From Lachnospiraceae bacterium C1.1 (lineage in GTDB: Bacteria; Bacillota; Clostridia; Lachnospirales; Lachnospiraceae): DNA of 64,000 nucleotides. A program made the translations under genes and the position numbers. Positions 53,610-62,084 of the stretch are shown here, one piece after another. The DNA lies in contig JAUISW010000001.1 in the NCBI GenBank assembly GCA_030434875.1, positions 3,111,501 through 3,175,500 of the forward strand, given 5' to 3'. Each line of letters opens with the position of its first letter. Position 1 is the stretch's first letter. The notes under the pieces were generated by a model, which ran no database searches, was not told the origin of the DNA, and saw only the letters and a program-made list of their open reading frames with translations.

Positions 53610-54773
53610 TCATCCCCTCCTTGTTCCACATTTTGAACAAAAAATCGCTTCTTCTGACAACTCTGCACCACAATTTACGCATTTACATGTATTATTCACC
53701 TTAGTTCCGCACTTTTCGCAAAATATGGCTCCTGGATTAAGTTGGTGCCCGCAAGCTACACACCTGCTTTCATTTGTTATATTTGGTCTGCCCGCACCTT
53801 GCATCGCAGAAGTAGCCATTGTTCCTACTTGTTGACCTAAGGTGCCGCCAATCCCCGTCATCATCCCCATACCAATACCAACATTATTCATCTGTGCTAC
53901 TGCATCGTTTTTCGCCATTTCGGAAGCAACATCAAATCCCCTCTCCTGCTGATATGTATATCCTTCAAGTTGTCGCTTTTTAGCTATAGCTTCAGCCTCA
54001 ATCATTGTTTTTTGTGCCTTTGTCTGCTCATTTATAATTGATACTCTCTGATTAAGTTCCGCCTCAGCTACATCTGTTATTTTTCTATAATGTAGTTCCT
54101 TAAATTTTCTAAAATTAGGATCTTCATCAGGCTTAAGAACCGTCGTTATCAAAAATGTTCTTAAATCAATTCCATAGTTATCAAAATCATTTTCTAATAA
54201 TGGTAAAATCGCCTCAGAAATTTCACCTAAATACTGATCAATATTAAAGATACTAATTTTTTTACTAATAATGATAGAAGGAATAATAGATTTAATCCTA
54301 TTCATCAAAAATGCTCTAAAATACGAAGTCAAGGTGGCCTGTGTCAGTGATTTCGTTGTCCCAACTATTTTGATTAGCAGCTTCGTAGAATTTGAAACTG
54401 CTAGACTCATCTGCCCACAAGCTCCAATTTCTAGCGGAAAATTATACTCTGGATCCATATAGGTAATTTTGCTGTCAGTTCCCCATTTAATAGCCATTTG
54501 CTCCGTAAGATTAACAAAATAGCACTCACAATGAAAAGTACTCCTCCCTCCAGTAGCTACTCTTTGTAATTGTTTTATAAATGGAAGATTTTCCGTTTCA
54601 AGTACATGCTTTCCAGGCCCGAATACTTCAAGTACTTCGCCATTCATCATAAATATAGCTTCTTGTGATTCATGAACTATTAATTGCGAGCCATTGTTAA
54701 AATCAGTTGCAGGATATTTCCATACAAAAACTGAGTTATCACCTTCGTATTTGATTACACTTGTTAATGCCAT
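53610..54773 (-). CDS. SPFH-domain protein with C-terminal zinc ribbons
   Basis: 387 residues from ATG 54773, with GGAGG upstream. Starts MALTSVIKYEGDNSVFVWKY, then an SPFH (stomatin/flotillin) domain typical of the virion-core-like YdjI group, a coiled stretch (EAELNQRVSIINEQTKAQKT), a Gly/Met-rich linker (VGIGMGMMTGIGGTLGQQ) and two double-Cys zinc ribbons at the end (CVACG..CEKCG, CVNCG..CSKCG). SPFH proteins build membrane microdomain scaffolds. First gene of the SPFH-LRR-TIR operon. Confidence 0.85.
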   Translation of the reverse strand: MALTSVIKYEGDNSVFVWKYPATDFNNGSQLIVHESQEAIFMMNGEVLEVFGPGKHVLETENLPFIKQLQRVATGGRSTFHCECYFVNLTEQMAIKWGTDSKITYMDPEYNFPLEIGACGQMSLAVSNSTKLLIKIVGTTKSLTQATLTSYFRAFLMNRIKSIIPSIIISKKISIFNIDQYLGEISEAILPLLENDFDNYGIDLRTFLITTVLKPDEDPNFRKFKELHYRKITDVAEAELNQRVSIINEQTKAQKTMIEAEAIAKKRQLEGYTYQQERGFDVASEMAKNDAVAQMNNVGIGMGMMTGIGGTLGQQVGTMATSAMQGAGRPNITNESRCVACGHQLNPGAIFCEKCGTKVNNTCKCVNCGAELSEEAIFCSKCGTRRG

Positions 54774-54816
54774 AGTAAATCCTCCTACAGTACGAATAAA
54801 ATATAAATATCTATAA

Positions 54817-54953
54817 TTGGAAAAGTGTACTTTTCCGAATTTTTTTATTTTTATTATTGCCCTATAAAAAACAGCAAAAACCACGTTTTCAATGGTTATA
54901 TCGGCAAAAAATCACAATAGTTTATTCTTTTCGGAAAAGTACACAATTCCGAA
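54817..54953. other. Candidate invertible switch upstream of the SPFH operon
   Basis: Perfect 15-bp inverted repeats GTGTACTTTTCCGAA (54825-54839) and TTCGGAAAAGTACAC (54930-54944). Each sits in a larger dyad TT(C/G)GGAA-N10-TTCCGAA (about 54817-54839 and 54930-54953) whose centres are GT and AC, so the sites are in inverted orientation around 90 bp of AT-rich DNA. A serine recombinase gene ends 9 bases away. Weak promoter-like boxes (TTGAAA, 17 bases, TTTTAT on the minus strand) lie inside the segment. Confidence 0.6.
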
Positions 54954-54961
54954 CTTTTTTA

Positions 54962-55576
54962 TCATTTTGATATAGATACATTCTCGTAAGAATGTGCCCT
55001 ATCGTAGAATGTACTCTGAGCCATACCACACATTTCAGCAGCTTCTTTAATTGTTACTTTCTTCATCTTCCATTTTTGATACACTTCATGGAAATTTGCC
55101 GGTAATGGTATCGGTTTTCTCCCGAATTTAATACCTCTTGCTTTAGCAGCAGCTATTCCTTCAGCTTGTCTAGAATGTATCGCACTATACTCACTCTCTG
55201 CGGCATATGACAGCAACGCCAGTACCAGATCACTTATAAGCGTTCCGACAAGATTCTTCTCCCTTCTTGTATCCAATATAGGCATGTCAATTACAACAAC
55301 ATCAGCGCCCTTATCTTTTGTAATAATCCGCCACTGCTCACATAGCTCCCGATAACTTCGCCCTAACCTGTCAATCGACTTGATGTAAAGAACTGAATTG
55401 CTATTCAGCTTCTTTATCATTCTCTTATACTGCGGACGTTCAAAATTCCTTCCGGTGATTTTGTCTACAAAAATATTTTTCTCCGGCACTCCCATTTCTC
55501 TCATGGCTATTATCTGCCTATCAGCATTCTGATCTTTGCTGGATACGCGAACATAGCCCAAAATCTTTTGCTCCAT
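54962..55576 (-). CDS. Small serine recombinase (resolvase/invertase family)
   Basis: 204 residues. Catalytic domain with GYVRVSSKDQNADRQ (nucleophile Ser), a YIKSIDRLGRSYRE block and LALLSYAAESEYSAIHSRQAEGIAAAKARG E-helix, then a C-terminal HTH (VTIKEAAEMCGMAQSTFYDRAHSY). The length is that of Hin/Tn3-type enzymes. Its 3' end abuts a pair of inverted sites, which favours inversion over resolution, though a role in resolving element multimers cannot be excluded. Confidence 0.88.
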   Translation of the reverse strand: MEQKILGYVRVSSKDQNADRQIIAMREMGVPEKNIFVDKITGRNFERPQYKRMIKKLNSNSVLYIKSIDRLGRSYRELCEQWRIITKDKGADVVVIDMPILDTRREKNLVGTLISDLVLALLSYAAESEYSAIHSRQAEGIAAAKARGIKFGRKPIPLPANFHEVYQKWKMKKVTIKEAAEMCGMAQSTFYDRAHSYENVSISK

Positions 55577-55599
55577 TCAATCTGCCTCCAATTCTATTT

Positions 55600-55635
55600 G
55601 ATAATGGGCAGTGCGATTCCATACTGCCCATTATC
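55600..55635. repeat. 13-bp inverted repeat after the relaxase gene
   Basis: GATAATGGGCAGT and ACTGCCCATTATC around a 10-nt loop, between the relaxase stop and the recombinase start. No T-run, so more likely an RNA-processing or regulatory hairpin than a terminator. Confidence 0.55.
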
Positions 55636-55646
55636 CTAATTCTGCC

Positions 55647-56975
55647 TTATAATTCCACATCAATCCGATGCGTCTTGCCGAAATTCCTTGTACTTTCATT
55701 CTCGCGTTCTGCTATCTTACGCTTGCACTCTCTTATCTCTCTCAGTTCTTTGACTAAGCTCTTAGGCTGTAAAAACTCCTTGAAAGCGTTTATAGGTCCA
55801 CTTTCCTCTATAAATGCCTTCATTATATTGACGCTGTCTTTCAGCTTTTTTACCGTTCCTTCCAGCTTACTTATTTTTTCTTTTGCCATACTGAGCTCTG
55901 CTTCGTCATTTCGTATAACATTCTTAAGCGTACCTACTGATTTACTTATACTGAGAAGTTTCTCATAGGATTTTTTAGGGAGTTTGACCATTTCATCACC
56001 GCTCAGAAATGCCTTATAGCCTACTGCCTCATCTTTAATATCCGAAAGATACTCTTCCACTGCTTTTCCGGCATATGCGATTTCCTGTATTTTTCTTTTA
56101 CTGCTGATACACTGTTTTTCTGCTGCCACAATCTTATCTTCTATTTCACGCAGCTGATCCTCTTTTTCACTCATTTCTGCATCAGCACAAAGAATCTGAT
56201 CATTTGCAGCCTCAACATATTGGATTATCTCGAATTTTTCAGCTTTCAGTATTTCAATTTCTGCCTCAGCCTCATTCTTTGCTTTCATTGCTTCCTTATA
56301 CTCAGGAATTGTGTAATCATCACGATCTATCCCCAGCACTTCTATTTCAATTCCTTTTTCCTGACATAATTCCGTGAGATAATCCCGTTCTCGTCTCTGC
56401 CAATATACCGTTTCATTCTCCATCTTGGATATTGCTTTTGGTATTCCCATCTCCTGCAATGCTTTTGTAAGGCTATTTCTGGTTTTCATACCCGTCTTAT
56501 AGCCATGTGCTATGGGAATATAATCAAGATGCAGATGCGGTGTAGCCTCGTCCATGTGTAATACCGCATTGAACAGATACAGATTTGGATTGCGCTCCTG
56601 GAACGTCCTGACATACTCTTCCAGAACTTCTTTAGCTTTTATTGCATTTTCAGTCAGCTTACCATTCTCATCTACAACACCAAAGTCTGTCATTCTGCCG
56701 ATCTGTACAACATTCTCATAAAACACTTTTTCATGGTTCTTTGAATTTTTTATCTTGGTGATATAATCATTGATCTGACGATCTTTCCTTTTCTGTGATG
56801 CATTATATTCATCTACTGCAAGACCAAAAAGCTTTCTATAAGCATCTTTCAACGGCTCTTTATTATAAAATTCATCCAGCTTTATCCGATCTCTATCAAC
56901 ATTTTCTGCTACAAATTCCCTATTATTATGAGTCAGGCTTCCTTTGCCTACTACAAAAGATAATGTTGTTGCCAT
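55647..56975 (-). CDS. MobV-type relaxase (plasmid recombination enzyme, Mob_Pre)
   Basis: 442 residues from ATG 56975, AAAGGAGG upstream. N-terminal Mob_Pre domain with the metal-binding motif HMDEATPHLHLDYIPI (HxDExxPHxH) and KTGMKTRNSLTKALQEMG after it; the C-terminal half (about 210-430) is a long coiled coil. It nicks oriT and leads strand transfer through a helper conjugation system. The candidate oriT is directly upstream. Confidence 0.88.
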   Translation of the reverse strand: MATTLSFVVGKGSLTHNNREFVAENVDRDRIKLDEFYNKEPLKDAYRKLFGLAVDEYNASQKRKDRQINDYITKIKNSKNHEKVFYENVVQIGRMTDFGVVDENGKLTENAIKAKEVLEEYVRTFQERNPNLYLFNAVLHMDEATPHLHLDYIPIAHGYKTGMKTRNSLTKALQEMGIPKAISKMENETVYWQRRERDYLTELCQEKGIEIEVLGIDRDDYTIPEYKEAMKAKNEAEAEIEILKAEKFEIIQYVEAANDQILCADAEMSEKEDQLREIEDKIVAAEKQCISSKRKIQEIAYAGKAVEEYLSDIKDEAVGYKAFLSGDEMVKLPKKSYEKLLSISKSVGTLKNVIRNDEAELSMAKEKISKLEGTVKKLKDSVNIMKAFIEESGPINAFKEFLQPKSLVKELREIRECKRKIAERENESTRNFGKTHRIDVEL

Positions 56976-57025
56976 ATTTCCTCCTTTCTCGAAATACACT
57001 TCCCTCTTCTCCAACAACCTCGGCT

Positions 57026-57108
57026 CTCGCAGGTCTTGTTACTTCTGGCAGAAGTAACACCTTAGTAGTTTTGACACTTCGCATCAAAACTACACGGTGC
57101 TCTGCGAG
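57026..57108. other. Candidate oriT: nested inverted repeats upstream of the relaxase
   Basis: CTCGCAG (57026-57032) and CTGCGAG (57102-57108) enclose two perfect hairpins: GTTACTTCTG / CAGAAGTAAC (57038-57058) and GTAGTTTTGA / TCAAAACTAC (57065-57093, 9-nt loop CACTTCGCA). It starts 50 bases upstream of the relaxase start, where MobV elements carry oriT. Confidence 0.6.
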
Positions 57109-57163
57109 GCTTGCCCTGCAACGCTGCTTAAAAAACAGCAGCTGTTTCTTCTCTGACAAGTCC

Positions 57164-57323
57164 GTTTACATAGCGCGTTTACATTTTTTCAAGAAAAAAG
57201 TCTTTTTATTTTTTTCCGTTTACTTCGTTTACAAGCCTTCAATCCCAGAAAATACGCCGCCTTGCTGTAAACCAACTGATTACATATACTGTTTACAATG
57301 TGGTGTAAACGAATTTTGTAAAC
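57164..57323. repeat. GTTTAC iteron cluster, candidate replication origin
   Basis: Eight hexamers in 160 bp: GTTTAC at 57164, 57177, 57218, 57227, 57291 and GTAAAC at 57267, 57305, 57318. The outer copies form a large inverted repeat (TAGCGCGTTTACA and TGTAAACGCGCTA, with AAAAAAGTC/GACTTTTTT arms beyond). Next to vapE and primase genes, which suggests an element replication origin. Confidence 0.55.
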
Positions 57324-57342
57324 GCGCTATAAAAAGACTTTT

Positions 57343-58707
57343 TTAATCAAACAATTCTTTCACCTTATCCGTTGCATCCACAAACCCATCCGGTGAATTT
57401 TCTCTCTTCCAGCTCCGTTGCTGTCCATATTTTTCAAATCGATGCTGCTTATCAGCTTTCCATCCATCAATGCTGTTATTCATGATGTCGTTTATCTCTC
57501 GAAGCTCCCACTGCTTTGGTTCTTCACATCCGTGTCCCAGAGCCTCCTTGTACAGCATTATTGAACATACATGGTTTTCTTCAAACTCATCCAGCCATGC
57601 CTGTATAAGACCAACCTTCGTATCCTCCGGCATAAATTCCTTCTGCATACTCTTAAGATACTTTTCCGTTTCTTTTGACAGCTTTAATTTATGATTTCCT
57701 GAATTTCTATAAAGCACCATCATTTCCGCCCAAAGCTGGTCAATATACGCTCGCGATTCCTTTTCATCCTCCAAGATATGCTTTTCAACTCTCTCAGGGT
57801 GAACCATGATAGGAGCAAATCGCCTATTACCAGTGCGATCAAGCGGAAGGAAGTCAAGAGTATTACTCGTGCCAACAAATATACACTGTCGTGGTCTGTC
57901 CTCCGGATGCACTTCATATGGGATCTTATAATTATCCTTCTGTTTACTCAGAAATGACTTTATCTCTTCTACTGTCCTTGCGTTTACTGTCGCAAGCATT
58001 TCAGCCATTTCTATGATCCAATGCCCTTGAAGTTTACGATAAACGTTATCATCATCCAACCTTCTCAGATCATCACTTGCCCATTCATCCTTTATGGCGA
58101 GAAATCTGAGAAGTGTAGACTTACCTGCTCCCTGCCCACCGACAAGACAAACCATTATTTCATACTTGCAGCCAGGCTCATATATCCTGTGAATTGCAGC
58201 CTGCATCAGCAATGTCGTAACTTCCGTAGTATAACTGCACTTATCAGCTCCGAGATATTTGGGGAGAAATTCCGATACCCTCCTGATTCCATCCCACTCA
58301 AGAGTTTCAAGATATTCCTTTATAGGATGAAAATGATTTTCGCTGGCAATGATATTCAGGGCTTTCCCAATCATCTTGTAGTTTTTCAGTCCATAAGTCC
58401 GCTCCAGATACCATTCGATCTGATTAACATCCACATCTCGTATACCACCACAGTCAGACTTTCCCCATCCAAGGTCTTTTCTTATATCCATCTTGTCCGT
58501 AAGATCGTTATGGCAGATTGCACCTTTTAAGATTGGATCATTCCTAAGTGCTATCATGCAGTTATTGATGCTTTGAACTACTGCACCTTTATCAGTTTCA
58601 TCAAGCATTTCCCTTACTTCCGAGACTGTATAATCTTTAATCTCATCCAGCACACTTTCTATACTTTCCCAAGATTTCATTTCCTGCTCGTCTGATATTC
58701 GCTGCAA
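57343..58707 (-). CDS. VapE-family replication ATPase/helicase
   Basis: 454 residues (a start at ATG 58680 is possible; the first codons overlap the primase gene by up to 65 bases). Virulence-associated E domain with Walker A VCLVGGQGAGKSTLLRF, Walker B-like IIEMAEM, and sensor region IFVGTSNTLDFLPLDRTGNRRF. VapE proteins act as superfamily 3-like helicases with a partner primase in islands and phages. Upstream gene is the CHC2 primase; downstream are the iterons. Confidence 0.85.
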   Translation of the reverse strand: MQRISDEQEMKSWESIESVLDEIKDYTVSEVREMLDETDKGAVVQSINNCMIALRNDPILKGAICHNDLTDKMDIRKDLGWGKSDCGGIRDVDVNQIEWYLERTYGLKNYKMIGKALNIIASENHFHPIKEYLETLEWDGIRRVSEFLPKYLGADKCSYTTEVTTLLMQAAIHRIYEPGCKYEIMVCLVGGQGAGKSTLLRFLAIKDEWASDDLRRLDDDNVYRKLQGHWIIEMAEMLATVNARTVEEIKSFLSKQKDNYKIPYEVHPEDRPRQCIFVGTSNTLDFLPLDRTGNRRFAPIMVHPERVEKHILEDEKESRAYIDQLWAEMMVLYRNSGNHKLKLSKETEKYLKSMQKEFMPEDTKVGLIQAWLDEFEENHVCSIMLYKEALGHGCEEPKQWELREINDIMNNSIDGWKADKQHRFEKYGQQRSWKRENSPDGFVDATDKVKELFD

Positions 58708-59350
58708 TTCGGCTCACCTCCTCTCTATCTATAGAGAAGAGTGCCTTCTGCTCTTCCTCCGTTCCAATACACAATACATCCAGCCAATAGGCTATTATTG
58801 GCTCTTTCTGAAGCATATAAGCATAATCGCCTGATAGAAGTATTTCTCCTGGAGCATTTTCCCGTAAATCTTTGCCTGTCTTGTAAATAATATCTTCACA
58901 TTCCTTAAGTTCACGGACTTTTCCATATGCCCATTTCTTAAATCTGTCTTTAATCGTCTGAACATGAACCCTGACTTGCTGTTTTTTCTCAATAGCTCCT
59001 CGTTCATCAGCGTTAGCAGTATGCTCTGCATCAATCGGAAGGTTATAATCGCTTATGATCTTCTTTGCAGCCTCGTATTGCGACAATCCGCAGTATTGAG
59101 CCACAAAATTTACAATATCTCCATGTTCACCGCATCCAAAACAGTGATAATGCTTTACGTCCACTTTCATACTCGGATTTTTATCCGGATGGAACGGACA
59201 ACAAGCCATTCCATTTCGTCCGATTTTTATACCATAATCTCTGATTACAGTATCCGCACCTATCTGCGCTTTTACCTCTTGAAATACATTCAAAATCTGC
59301 TCCTCCCAAGTTGTTTGTACCCAAGAGTCCTGATATACTATAAGTGTCAA
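58643..59350 (-). CDS. CHC2 zinc-finger primase-like protein
   Basis: 235 residues. DnaG-type zinc finger CCPFHPDKNPSMKV...YHCFGCGEHGDIVNFV at about 50-85, then a helical part. The TOPRIM catalytic domain of DnaG is absent, so it probably acts with VapE as the DNA-binding part of an island primase-helicase. Overlaps vapE. Confidence 0.82.
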   Translation of the reverse strand: MTLIVYQDSWVQTTWEEQILNVFQEVKAQIGADTVIRDYGIKIGRNGMACCPFHPDKNPSMKVDVKHYHCFGCGEHGDIVNFVAQYCGLSQYEAAKKIISDYNLPIDAEHTANADERGAIEKKQQVRVHVQTIKDRFKKWAYGKVRELKECEDIIYKTGKDLRENAPGEILLSGDYAYMLQKEPIIAYWLDVLCIGTEEEQKALFSIDREEVSRIAANIRRAGNEILGKYRKCAG

Positions 59351-59410
59351 TTATTTGCATATCAGGACTCATTTGGTCTTGGATAAGATCCTCTGTTCCC
59401 GCAGAGGATT

Positions 59411-59704
59411 TTATCTTTTTATCAGTTCCAATAATTCATAAAGCACTTCCCTTAATTCATCACCTGCATCGGCATCACCCCCTTCATATCTTGCAAGGAT
59501 TTTCTCAAGTACGATTGCCAGCCTGTCCGATCTGTATTTCCCGGCTACTATTTCAACTTTTTGTCCCAAAATTGAGCTTCGATAGTATTCTCCCTTTGGA
59601 ATACCTGCAGCTTTAATCCTTGCATCCACTACAGCTTTTTCTTCATCACTCAACCAAAAGGCTATCGTATTATGCCTCAGCCTCGCTTCTCTCTTACACG
59701 GCAT
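59411..59704 (-). CDS. mobC: MobC-type mobilization protein
   Basis: 97 residues from ATG 59704 (GAGGTGATAAAG upstream). Ribbon-helix-helix-like start RLRHNTIAFWLSDEEKAVVDARIKAAGI, then SSILGQKVEIV and an acidic helix, as in MobC/TraY-like relaxosome proteins. Would help the relaxase open oriT. It overlaps the integrase stop by 11 bases, coupling mobilization and excision. Confidence 0.82.
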   Translation of the reverse strand: MPCKREARLRHNTIAFWLSDEEKAVVDARIKAAGIPKGEYYRSSILGQKVEIVAGKYRSDRLAIVLEKILARYEGGDADAGDELREVLYELLELIKR

Positions 59705-60773
59705 CTTTATCACCTCTATCCATTTTTTCCAGGCTATCTGCAATCTTTTTCTGTCCATCCATAGACTGATGACAGTAAGTTTCTATTGTTGTTGTCACTC
59801 TGCCATGCCCCAGTCTCCTTGCTATTTCTATTGGATTAAATCCCATATCTACTAGCATCGAAGCATGTGAATGTCGCAGACAGTGAACAGTAATCTCCTT
59901 TACTCCCGATAGACTTATCCCTCTTTTCATCTCATGTTCAAAAAAGCTTTTTGTTTTCTCCGGAAATAATCTTAAACTCGGACGAGGATGATAAAGACAG
60001 GAGATATACTCTTTTAATGATTCAGCCAGTTCCTTATGAATTGTAATTATTCTTTCAGAATTAACTGTCTTTGGTGCCGATATGATATCCTTTCTCTTTA
60101 GTCTTGTATAAGTTTCATCAATTCTTATAGTCAGGTTTTCAAAATCAATATCTTCCACCTTCAGAGCCAGCAGTTCTCCCACTCTTATCCCAGTCCAGAA
60201 CATTATCTGAAATCCAATCCATGCCTCATGCTTATCACTGATCGCATCACAAAAGGCATTAAATTCATCAAGTGTCCAAAATGGTCTTTCATCGGCTTTT
60301 CCTTTTCCCATGCTTCCAGCCTTAGTACAAGGATTTGACCTGAGATCATAAAACCTGACTGCATAATTCATTACAGCTGCAAGCTGATTGTTGATAGTTT
60401 TCAGATACGTTGGCTTAAAGCCTTTAGCAATCATTTCGCTCTGCCATCTTCTTATTCTTGATGGAGTAATCTCATTGATAGGTAAATCTCCAAAATACGG
60501 TAAGATCTTACATCTCCATATATGCTCCTTATTTGCTATCGTTGTTTCCTTAAGCCTCTTTTTCATGTCATCCATATAGATTTCCCAGAAATCCTTTAGC
60601 GGCATATTCGGATCAGATGACTGCTGATACTTAAAATGTGCAAGCCATTCCTCTGCTTCTTTCTTTGTCTTAAATCCTCTTTTTTGTGATTTCTTTTTCA
60701 CCCCCTTCCAATCTGTATACCGATACTGTATCCTCCATGTTCCATTAGGATCTCGTTTTGCGTTGCTTGCCAT
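59694..60773 (-). CDS. int: Tyrosine integrase
   Basis: 359 residues. N-terminal arm-binding domain (GTWRIQYRYTDWKGVKKKSQKRGFKTKKEAEEWL), SAM-like core-binding domain, and catalytic domain with R197 (GIRVGELLAL), H297/R300 (HCLRHSHAS), H323 (LGHGRVT) and nucleophile Y333 (ETYCHQ). It should integrate the element at the 3' end of guaA through the core and TGTACCCA arm repeats. One base overlap with the excisionase gene. Confidence 0.94.
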   Translation of the reverse strand: MASNAKRDPNGTWRIQYRYTDWKGVKKKSQKRGFKTKKEAEEWLAHFKYQQSSDPNMPLKDFWEIYMDDMKKRLKETTIANKEHIWRCKILPYFGDLPINEITPSRIRRWQSEMIAKGFKPTYLKTINNQLAAVMNYAVRFYDLRSNPCTKAGSMGKGKADERPFWTLDEFNAFCDAISDKHEAWIGFQIMFWTGIRVGELLALKVEDIDFENLTIRIDETYTRLKRKDIISAPKTVNSERIITIHKELAESLKEYISCLYHPRPSLRLFPEKTKSFFEHEMKRGISLSGVKEITVHCLRHSHASMLVDMGFNPIEIARRLGHGRVTTTIETYCHQSMDGQKKIADSLEKMDRGDKDAV

Positions 60774-60979
60774 CAGGCACTCACCTCCTTATGTCCTGAG
60801 CCTCCAAAATACTTACTGTCGAAGAATTCCTTAGGTATTTTTCCTCCCACTGTCAGATATCCTCTTTCCTTAAGCTCCTGATTCATCTGCTTAACTATTC
60901 CATAAGCCTTAGTTCTTCCAACACCTACCATCTGTGCTACCTCATCTGCTGTGTAATAAAGTTTTCCTTCCATTTTCAT
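60773..60979 (-). CDS. xis: Excisionase-like HTH protein
   Basis: 68 residues with a MerR-like winged helix: KLYYTADEVAQMVGVGRTKAYGIVKQMNQELKERG. Small HTH proteins of this type next to a tyrosine integrase direct excision. First gene of the leftward operon xis-int-mobC, after a leader of about 340 bases. Confidence 0.82.
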   Translation of the reverse strand: MKMEGKLYYTADEVAQMVGVGRTKAYGIVKQMNQELKERGYLTVGGKIPKEFFDSKYFGGSGHKEVSA

Positions 60980-61299
60980 TTCCTCTCTTTCTTATTGTTT
61001 TTTGATTTACTATCAACCGACCTGATAGCGGGATTACTATCACACATGTGATTTCCACATCTCTTTTATTTGAGCTTTCCCCATAACCTGCGACGGATTA
61101 ATTACCGCTCGGATTATGGCTGGAAAGGAGTATCATTACGGCATCATCGCGATTGGAGTATCCCCTTATCTCCATTTTGAATTTCCTGTTATCCGCTCCG
61201 CTTTCACCTCATCGCGCAGTTTTCATATCGCTTCTCGTTCCTTTTCGTAGCCGGTTGATTTATTCAATTGTCAATGTTCAGTAGTTCATCAAATGTCAT
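60980..61299. other. Leader of the excisionase-integrase operon
   Basis: No gene visible. It would be the untranslated leader of the leftward transcript starting near 61322. Contains a palindrome ATCACACATGTGAT at 61038-61052 and several GC-rich segments but no clear terminator. Confidence 0.4.
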
Positions 61300-61396
61300 G
61301 CGTATCATTTGATTCGCTTTATATTATGATAATACCGCATCATTTGATACGCGTCAACTATTTAAAATTGAATTTGCGTATCATTTGATATATAAT
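61300..61396. promoter_or_regulatory. Operator-promoter region of the mobilizable element
   Basis: Three palindromic operators of the form GCGTATCATTTGATACGC at 61300-61317, 61335-61352 and 61376-61393. Operator 2 fills the spacer of the leftward promoter TTGACG (61357-61352) / TATTAT (61334-61329) for xis-int; operator 3 fills the spacer of the rightward promoter TTGAAT (61368-61373) / TATAAT (61391-61396) for the repressor. Arranged as a lambda-like switch. Confidence 0.8.
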
Positions 61397-61434
61397 TTTT
61401 TCAAAAAGAAAGTTTTTATCGAAAGGAGCCAGTC

Positions 61435-61986
61435 ATGACCATTGGTGAAAACATTCGTAGAATCCGTAAAATGCGTGGTTTAACACTAAGACAACTTGGT
61501 GAAGAAATAGGTGTCAGTGAAGCATATATCAGAGCTTATGAAAGCGGCAGACGAAATCCTAAACAGCAGAAACTTGAGGATATAGCTAATGCCCTCCATG
61601 TAAACGTTGAAACACTTACCGGAGCTGATTTTGATGGCGTTAAGGCAATGCATAGGCTTTTCCAGATATTCCGTCAGTATCCCGGCGAAATAATAGAATA
61701 CCAAAATTCTTCCGGAGAAGACCGACTTGCCGTTAGCTTCGATGGCCTATTTTTAATGTATTCATGGTTTGAACGATATGAAAAATATCAAAAAGAAATA
61801 GAAGAATGTAATAAGATAAAAGATCCTAAAGAAAAAGAAAATGCTCTTCTGGCAGCAGAAGAATCTTTCAATCTCTGGATGGATATATACCCAGAGAATG
61901 AAACCTGGCTTGATAGACTTAAGTTCCAGAAAACCCATGATGAGCATCTGGATCAGATGGGATTAGATCCTAAAAATCCTGAATAA
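61435..61986 (+). CDS. XRE-family repressor of the mobilizable element
   Basis: 183 residues. N-terminal HTH (NIRRIRKMRGLTLRQLGEEIGVSEAYIRAYESGRRNPKQQKLEDIANALHV) and a helical, acidic C-terminal domain. Start after AAAGGAG. It should bind the three palindromes upstream, repressing both itself and the excision-integration operon. Counterpart of the repressor at 47550. Confidence 0.88.
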   Translation: MTIGENIRRIRKMRGLTLRQLGEEIGVSEAYIRAYESGRRNPKQQKLEDIANALHVNVETLTGADFDGVKAMHRLFQIFRQYPGEIIEYQNSSGEDRLAVSFDGLFLMYSWFERYEKYQKEIEECNKIKDPKEKENALLAAEESFNLWMDIYPENETWLDRLKFQKTHDEHLDQMGLDPKNPE

Positions 61987-62005
61987 TTCCAGCAGAATAA
62001 AAAAG

Positions 62006-62024
62006 TGTACCCAAATCGTACCCA
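62006..62024. other. Arm-type repeats, right end of the mobilizable element
   Basis: TGTACCCA (62006-62013) and CGTACCCA (62017-62024), 11-bp period, 79 bases from the core at 62085. Confidence 0.6.
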
Positions 62025-62035
62025 TCAGCAATAAA

Positions 62036-62079
62036 AAAAGCCATACAAACCGCTTATTTATACGGTTTGTATGGCTTTT
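62036..62079. terminator. Bidirectional terminator between repressor and guaA
   Basis: AAAAGCCATACAAACCG paired with CGGTTTGTATGGCTTTT, A/T runs outside. Serves guaA on the minus strand and the repressor on the plus strand. Confidence 0.85.
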
Positions 62080-62084
62080 AATTG

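Noticed and set aside
61300..61393. Short CRISPR-like array
   Set aside because: Three palindromic 18-mers with unequal spacing overlap promoters of a repressor and excisionase; they are operators.
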